From contig MGQK01000009.1 of NCBI GenBank assembly GCA_001797815.1, positions 43,310 to 60,438 of the forward strand: 17,129 bases of DNA, in the 5' to 3' direction. The DNA comes from Deltaproteobacteria bacterium RBG_13_61_14. Lineage in GTDB: Bacteria > RBG-13-61-14. Below, piece by piece: positions 13,906 to 17,129 of the stretch. A program made the position numbers and the translations under genes. Numbering within the stretch: the first letter of the stretch is position 1; the number at the start of each line of letters is the position of its first letter. The notes beneath the pieces are model-generated. The model searched no databases. It was not told the origin of the DNA and worked only from the letters and a program-made list of their open reading frames with translations.

Positions 13906-14402
13906 AGAAGCTCAGCCACCTGGACCGACGCGGCCAGGCGCGCATGAAGGACGTGGGCAAGAAGCCGGTCACCCGGCGGGAGGCGGTCGCCTCGGCGCGG
14001 GTCCAGATGCAGCCGGCCACGGTGCGCGCGCTGAAGACGAACGCGCTCGCCAAGGGCGACGCCCTGGCCGTGGCCCGGGTGGCCGGGATCCTGGCGGCGA
14101 AGCGGACCGCGGAGTTGATCCCGCTGTGCCATCCGCTGCCGCTCGATCAGGTGGAGGTGGATTTCGCCTTCGGCCGGAGCGAGGTGCGGATCACGGCGCG
14201 GGCGAAAGTCTCGGCCCGGACCGGGGTGGAGATGGAAGCTTTAACCGCGGCCGCGGTGGCGGCGCTCGCGATTTACGACATGGCCAAGGCGATTGACCGG
14301 GGCATGGTCATTACAGATCTGCAACTGGAGAAAAAATCCGGCGGCCGCTCCGGGACCTGGGTCCGCGGCCCCGGCCGGAAAACGAGGTCGCGGCGTGGGT
14401 AA
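13890..14402 (+). CDS. moaC: Cyclic pyranopterin monophosphate synthase MoaC
   Basis: Second enzyme of molybdopterin synthesis, converting the MoaA product (3',8-cyclo-GTP) to cPMP. It is 170 residues. Family motifs: [20 protein letters not shown] (71-90, with K71 and H81) and [21 protein letters not shown] followed by KAIDRGM (D130, K133 at the active site), then EKKSGGRSG. The last ~15 residues form a very basic tail, [12 protein letters not shown], of no known role, which may simply reflect the out-of-frame overlap with the next gene. GGAGG lies seven bases before the ATG. Confidence 0.96.
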   Translation: MAPRLKKLSHLDRRGQARMKDVGKKPVTRREAVASARVQMQPATVRALKTNALAKGDALAVARVAGILAAKRTAELIPLCHPLPLDQVEVDFAFGRSEVRITARAKVSARTGVEMEALTAAAVAALAIYDMAKAIDRGMVITDLQLEKKSGGRSGTWVRGPGRKTRSRRG

Positions 14403-14859
14403 GATCGTCTCCATCAACCTGAGCCGGAAAAAGGGCACGATCAAGCAGCCGGTGGCCAAGGCGGAGCTGGTCGCCGGGCTGGGAATTGCCGGCGACGCCC
14501 ATGCCGCGGCGGGGAATAGGCAGGTGAGCCTGCTCATGCAGGAGAGCATAGAGAAACAGAAGCGCCGGATGGAGAAAAATCCGGGGGAAAAGGTGAAGCT
14601 TAAGCCGGGGGTGTTCGCCGAGAACCTGACCACCGCGGGCATTGACCTCCTGGCGCTCCGCCTCGGCGATGAGCTAAAGCTGGGGAACGGCTTGCGCCTG
14701 CGGGTGTCGAAAATCGGGAAGGAGTGCCACACCCGCTGCGCGATCTCTGACCGCGCCGGGGATTGCGTGATGCCGCGGGAAGGGATTTTCTGCGAGGTGG
14801 CAATCGGCGGAAGCGTGCGGGTGGGCGACCGCATCGAGCAGGCGGAGCGGCATGCCTAG
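14395..14859 (+). CDS. MOSC-domain protein (molybdenum cofactor related)
   Basis: A 154-residue stand-alone MOSC domain. MOSC domains occur in Moco sulfurases and in small Moco-operon proteins, sometimes fused to MogA, and are thought to carry or transfer sulfur or handle the cofactor. Motifs seen: [19 protein letters not shown] at the start, [44 protein letters not shown] with C111, the conserved sulfur-carrying position, and [11 protein letters not shown]. The usual HAGxWHRQVSLL reads [12 protein letters not shown], so the Trp-His pair is missing. The start is GTG at 14395 with GAGG seven bases upstream, overlapping moaC by eight bases; upstream in-frame sequence is non-homologous. Confidence 0.9.
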   Translation: MGKIVSINLSRKKGTIKQPVAKAELVAGLGIAGDAHAAAGNRQVSLLMQESIEKQKRRMEKNPGEKVKLKPGVFAENLTTAGIDLLALRLGDELKLGNGLRLRVSKIGKECHTRCAISDRAGDCVMPREGIFCEVAIGGSVRVGDRIEQAERHA

Positions 14860-15820
14860 TTTCCATTCGCTGCGCGTCTCGGTGACCGACCGCTGCAACT
14901 TGCGCTGCCAATACTGCATGGGACCCGAGGGCGTGTCCTGGATGCGGCCGGAAGAGATCTTGACCTTTGAAGAAATCGCGCGGGTGGCCGCGGCCGCGGT
15001 CGGGCTGGGGGTGAAGAAGCTCCGGATCACCGGGGGCGAGCCGCTGGTGCGCCAGGGGGTTGAAGACCTGGTGGCCATGCTCGCGGCCCTGTCCGGACTC
15101 GAGGACCTGGCGCTCACCACCAATGGCGTGCTCCTGGCCGGGAAGGCGAAGGGCCTCAAGGCCGCGGGCCTGAAGCGGGTGACGGTGAGCCTGGACACGC
15201 TGCGGCCGGAGAGGTTCGAGCAGATTACCGGGCAGGACCGGCTGGAGCAGGTCTGGGCCGGGATGGAGGCGGCGCTGGCCGCGGGCCTGGCGCCCTTGAA
15301 GATCAACGTGGTCTTGCTCCGGGGACAGAACGACGACGAAGTCCTGGACTTTGTCCGCCTGGCCGCGGCGCGGCGGATCGAAGTCCGCTTTATCGAGCGC
15401 ATGCCTTTCCCGGCCAAGGCCGCGGCGCATGAGGGCTGCGGGCTCCCGGTGAGAGAAAGCGAAGTGCAGGCGAAGATCGAGCAAGAATTCGGGCCGCTCC
15501 GGCCCATCCCCCGGGAGAACGCCTGGTCCGGCCCGGCCCGGGTCTATGCGGTCCCCGGGAACGGCGGCCGGGTGGGGTTCATCAGCCCGCTCAGCGAGCC
15601 GTTCTGCGAGAGCTGCGGCCGGATGCGGCTCACGCCCGAAGGAAAGCTCCGCGCCTGTCTGGCCTCGGAAACCGAGCTGGACTTGAAGGGGCCGCTCCGC
15701 GCCGGCGCCTCGCAAGAAGAGATCCAGGCGCTCCTTAACCAGGCGCTCGCGGCCAAGCCGCAGCAGCACGCGGCCCATTTCGCCTCGGTCGAGCGGGCCA
15801 TGTCCCGGATCGGAGGCTGA
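14852..15820 (+). CDS. moaA: GTP 3',8-cyclase MoaA
   Basis: Radical SAM enzyme starting molybdopterin synthesis by cyclising GTP. It is 322 residues with both clusters: N-terminal C15, C19, C22 (CNLRCQYC) and C-terminal C252, C255, C269 (CX2CX13C). RITGGEPLVRQ and SLDTL are core motifs, and the protein ends in IGG, the C-terminal Gly-Gly known to be needed for activity. The C-terminal motif reads FCESCGRMRLT where CNRxRLT is usual, an Asn to Gly change. It overlaps the MOSC gene by eight bases. No moaB/mog, moaD or moaE genes are in the window, so the later steps must be encoded elsewhere. Confidence 0.96.
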   Translation: MPSFHSLRVSVTDRCNLRCQYCMGPEGVSWMRPEEILTFEEIARVAAAAVGLGVKKLRITGGEPLVRQGVEDLVAMLAALSGLEDLALTTNGVLLAGKAKGLKAAGLKRVTVSLDTLRPERFEQITGQDRLEQVWAGMEAALAAGLAPLKINVVLLRGQNDDEVLDFVRLAAARRIEVRFIERMPFPAKAAAHEGCGLPVRESEVQAKIEQEFGPLRPIPRENAWSGPARVYAVPGNGGRVGFISPLSEPFCESCGRMRLTPEGKLRACLASETELDLKGPLRAGASQEEIQALLNQALAAKPQQHAAHFASVERAMSRIGG

Positions 15821-15833
15821 GGGGTTCCCGCGG

Positions 15834-16931
15834 ATGAGTCGGATTCCTCTTTACCTGGCCCTGGCCGCGGCGCCGCTCCCGCCGGCCCGGCCCCATTACC
15901 TGGTGCTCTTCGTCACCTCGCGCTGCAACGCGCGCTGCCGGATGTGCTTCAACTGGGAGACCCTGGAGCGAAACGGCGAAGGCGACCTGGCGCTCTCGGA
16001 GCTGCAAAAAATTGCCGGGCACTGGCCGGGTCTGATCCAGCTCACCCTTTCCGGCGGCGAGCCTTTCTTGCGGGATGACCTGGTGGAGGTGGTGGAGGCG
16101 TTTGTCCGGCGGGCCGGAGCGCGGCAGGTGAGCATCCCCAGCAACGCGATCCTGACCGAGCGCGTGGTCTCCTTCACCTCGGAAATCCTGCGCCGTTTTC
16201 CCGGCCTGCCGCTGAACCTCAATCTCTCGGTGGACGCGATCGGGGACGAGCACGATCGCATCCGGCAGGTGCCGGGCGCGTTCGCGGCCGCGATGCAGAC
16301 CGCCCAGGGGCTGATGGCGCTGCGGCGGAAATATCCCAACCTGCGCCTGGGCGCGACCGTGGTGCTGATGAAGCAGAACCACGACCGCATCCTCGAAACC
16401 CTCGTCCATCTTGAGCAAGCCTTTCCCTGGGACCGCCTGCAGGTGGAACTCGCCCGCGGCCGGACGCGCGAGCCGGACGCGGCGCAGGCGCCGCTCGCCC
16501 GCTACCAGGAGGCGGCGCGGTGGCTGCGGGAACGCGGCCCGGCTTCGGGATCGCTCCTGAGCTATTTGCACCACCGCCTGGCCGGCCGGATGCGGGAGGT
16601 CTTGATCCAGACGGTCCACGAAAACCGGATGGTGGTGCCCTGCCGGGCCGGGCAAGAGCTCCTGGTGGTGGAAGCGGACGGCACGGTGCGGCCGTGCGAG
16701 GTGCTGCACACGCTCGATCCGGAGGGGCTTCGCGAGCAAGGTCTTGCGGATCTGAGCCTGGGCAATCTCCGGGAGAACGATTATCGCATCACCGAAATCC
16801 TCCGCTCGCCCCGCGCCCAAAAGATCCGCGCCGGGATCGTGCGCCGCCGCTGCCACTGCAGCTACGAGTGCGCGCTCTATGCGGGGCTGGTCTTCAATCC
16901 CCGGCAGTGGTCCTGGATGATCAAGGCCTGA
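15834..16931 (+). CDS. Radical SAM protein with SPASM-like C-terminus, possible tungstoenzyme maturase
   Basis: A 365-residue radical SAM protein, 13 bp after moaA and probably in the same transcript (AGGGG about nine bases before ATG). C31, C35, C38 (SRCNARCRMC) bind the SAM-cleaving cluster; TLSGGEPFLRDDL, IPSNAIL and LSVDAIGDEHD continue the core. The C-terminal part has C270, C288 (PCRAGQELLVVEADGTVRPC), then C340, C342, C346 (CHCSYEC), a SPASM-like arrangement for an extra cluster. SPASM proteins usually modify peptides or proteins. Known radical SAM maturases accompany tungsten cofactor oxidoreductases (for example TIGR04317), which makes such a role possible here, but no oxidoreductase gene or peptide substrate is visible. 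Function unknown; the maturase idea rests on context only. Confidence 0.85.
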   Translation: MSRIPLYLALAAAPLPPARPHYLVLFVTSRCNARCRMCFNWETLERNGEGDLALSELQKIAGHWPGLIQLTLSGGEPFLRDDLVEVVEAFVRRAGARQVSIPSNAILTERVVSFTSEILRRFPGLPLNLNLSVDAIGDEHDRIRQVPGAFAAAMQTAQGLMALRRKYPNLRLGATVVLMKQNHDRILETLVHLEQAFPWDRLQVELARGRTREPDAAQAPLARYQEAARWLRERGPASGSLLSYLHHRLAGRMREVLIQTVHENRMVVPCRAGQELLVVEADGTVRPCEVLHTLDPEGLREQGLADLSLGNLRENDYRITEILRSPRAQKIRAGIVRRRCHCSYECALYAGLVFNPRQWSWMIKA

Positions 16932-16940
16932 TTTCCGGTT

Positions 16941-16975
16941 GCGCCCCATCTGCCCAGGACACCCGGGCAGGGCGC
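16941..16975 (+). terminator. Hairpin ending the tup-moa operon
   Basis: GCGCC (16941-16945) and CTGCCC (16950-16955) pair with GGGCAG (16965-16970) and GGCGC (16971-16975), with a CCAT bulge and a 9-base loop. It begins nine bases after the radical SAM stop codon. There is no U-tract, so termination may be Rho-assisted. Confidence 0.5.
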
Positions 16976-17010
16976 GCCCGGCCTCGCCGCGGAAATTGCT
17001 TAAACCTCAC

Positions 17011-17037
17011 TCAAGTTCAGCGCCCAAAAACCGATAA
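17011..17037 (+). promoter_or_regulatory. Sigma-28 (FliA-type) flagellar promoter
   Basis: TCAAGTTC (17011-17018), exactly 11 bp, then ACCGATAA (17030-17037). Against TAAAGTTT-N11-GCCGATAA this is 6/8 and 7/8 with perfect spacing. Transcription would start near 17043, just before the AAAGGA ribosome site of the next gene. Confidence 0.65.
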
Positions 17038-17056
17038 GAGAGTCAAAGGACCAAAC

Positions 17057-17129
17057 ATGACGGCGATGGTAAAAAACTTGATCGCCCTGGGCGACGGCCT
17101 GCGGGTGTGCGTGGAGGTGGAGTCCGCGT
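17057..17129 (+). CDS. Unidentified gene, 3' truncated, behind a flagellar promoter
   Basis: The first 24 codons (MTAMVKNLIALGDGLRVCVE and on) of a gene running off the right edge. AAAGGA (17045-17050) sits six bases before ATG 17057; a second ATG three codons later is possible. The fragment is too short to identify. The promoter type implies a motility or chemotaxis product. The short beta-like stretch LRVCVEVE after GDG is reminiscent of N-termini of flagellar-brake (YcgR/PilZ) proteins, but this is a guess. Confidence 0.6.
   Translation, partial: MTAMVKNLIALGDGLRVCVEVESA

Noticed and set aside
14600-15778. Long antisense open frame (392 codons) opposite MOSC and moaA
   Set aside because: It lies wholly opposite well-recognised genes; in GC-rich DNA the complementary frames stay open by codon bias. 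The translation shows no family motif. The same holds for antisense frames at 11531-12721, 12619-13797 and 15735-16949.
1-17129. tRNA, rRNA or prophage genes
   Set aside because: No cloverleaf with a T-loop GTTCRA pattern, rRNA-like stretch, integrase or phage structural motif was found on either strand by eye.

Overview
The window is GC-rich, densely coded DNA from a bacterium. A complete respiratory succinate dehydrogenase operon, secreted proteins with ordinary signal peptides, sigma-70-like promoters and one good flagellar-type (sigma-28) promoter suggest a probably motile, envelope-bearing lineage with a respiratory chain and tungsten or molybdenum enzymes. The dispersed palindromes and heptanucleotide arrays in the gaps look like those of uncultured environmental phyla. 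I cannot assign a phylum from sequence alone.

Left part (1-4002): the 3' portion of an acyl-CoA synthetase (ANL superfamily). Convergent to it lies a secreted PIG-L/LmbE-type deacetylase, followed on the same minus strand by a stand-alone response-regulator receiver. Divergent from the receiver is a DUF47/PhoU-like protein with its own promoter. Two ~130-bp MITE-like elements sit here (1537-1665 and 3871-4002). Their 15-bp perfect terminal inverted repeats differ, but each carries the same kind of internal double palindrome bounded by GTAGGGGC and GCCCCTAC.

Middle part (4031-8629): sdhC-sdhD-sdhA-sdhB, followed by a SAM-dependent methyltransferase. The two membrane anchors are tightly spaced. 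Every later gap in this operon is about 90 bp and is filled by a repeat: inverted arrays of a GTTGACG-like heptad, or GTAG-type palindromes. A terminator-like palindrome separates the methyltransferase from a convergent B12-binding radical SAM protein (8631-10019, minus).

Right part (10060-16975): a tungsten/molybdenum cofactor operon. An extended -10 promoter starts transcription at the first base of a Moco/Tuco-type riboswitch, whose closing stem contains the Shine-Dalgarno sequence of the first gene. The genes are tupA-tupB-tupC (tungstate uptake), moeA, moaC, a MOSC-domain protein, moaA and a second radical SAM protein with a SPASM-like cysteine set. From tupC to moaA every junction overlaps, so this is one transcription unit joining metal import, cofactor synthesis and a possible maturase. 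tupA appears to start at a rare ATT codon. A hairpin ends the unit.

The window closes with a sigma-28 promoter and the first 24 codons of an unidentified gene, probably at the edge of a motility locus.
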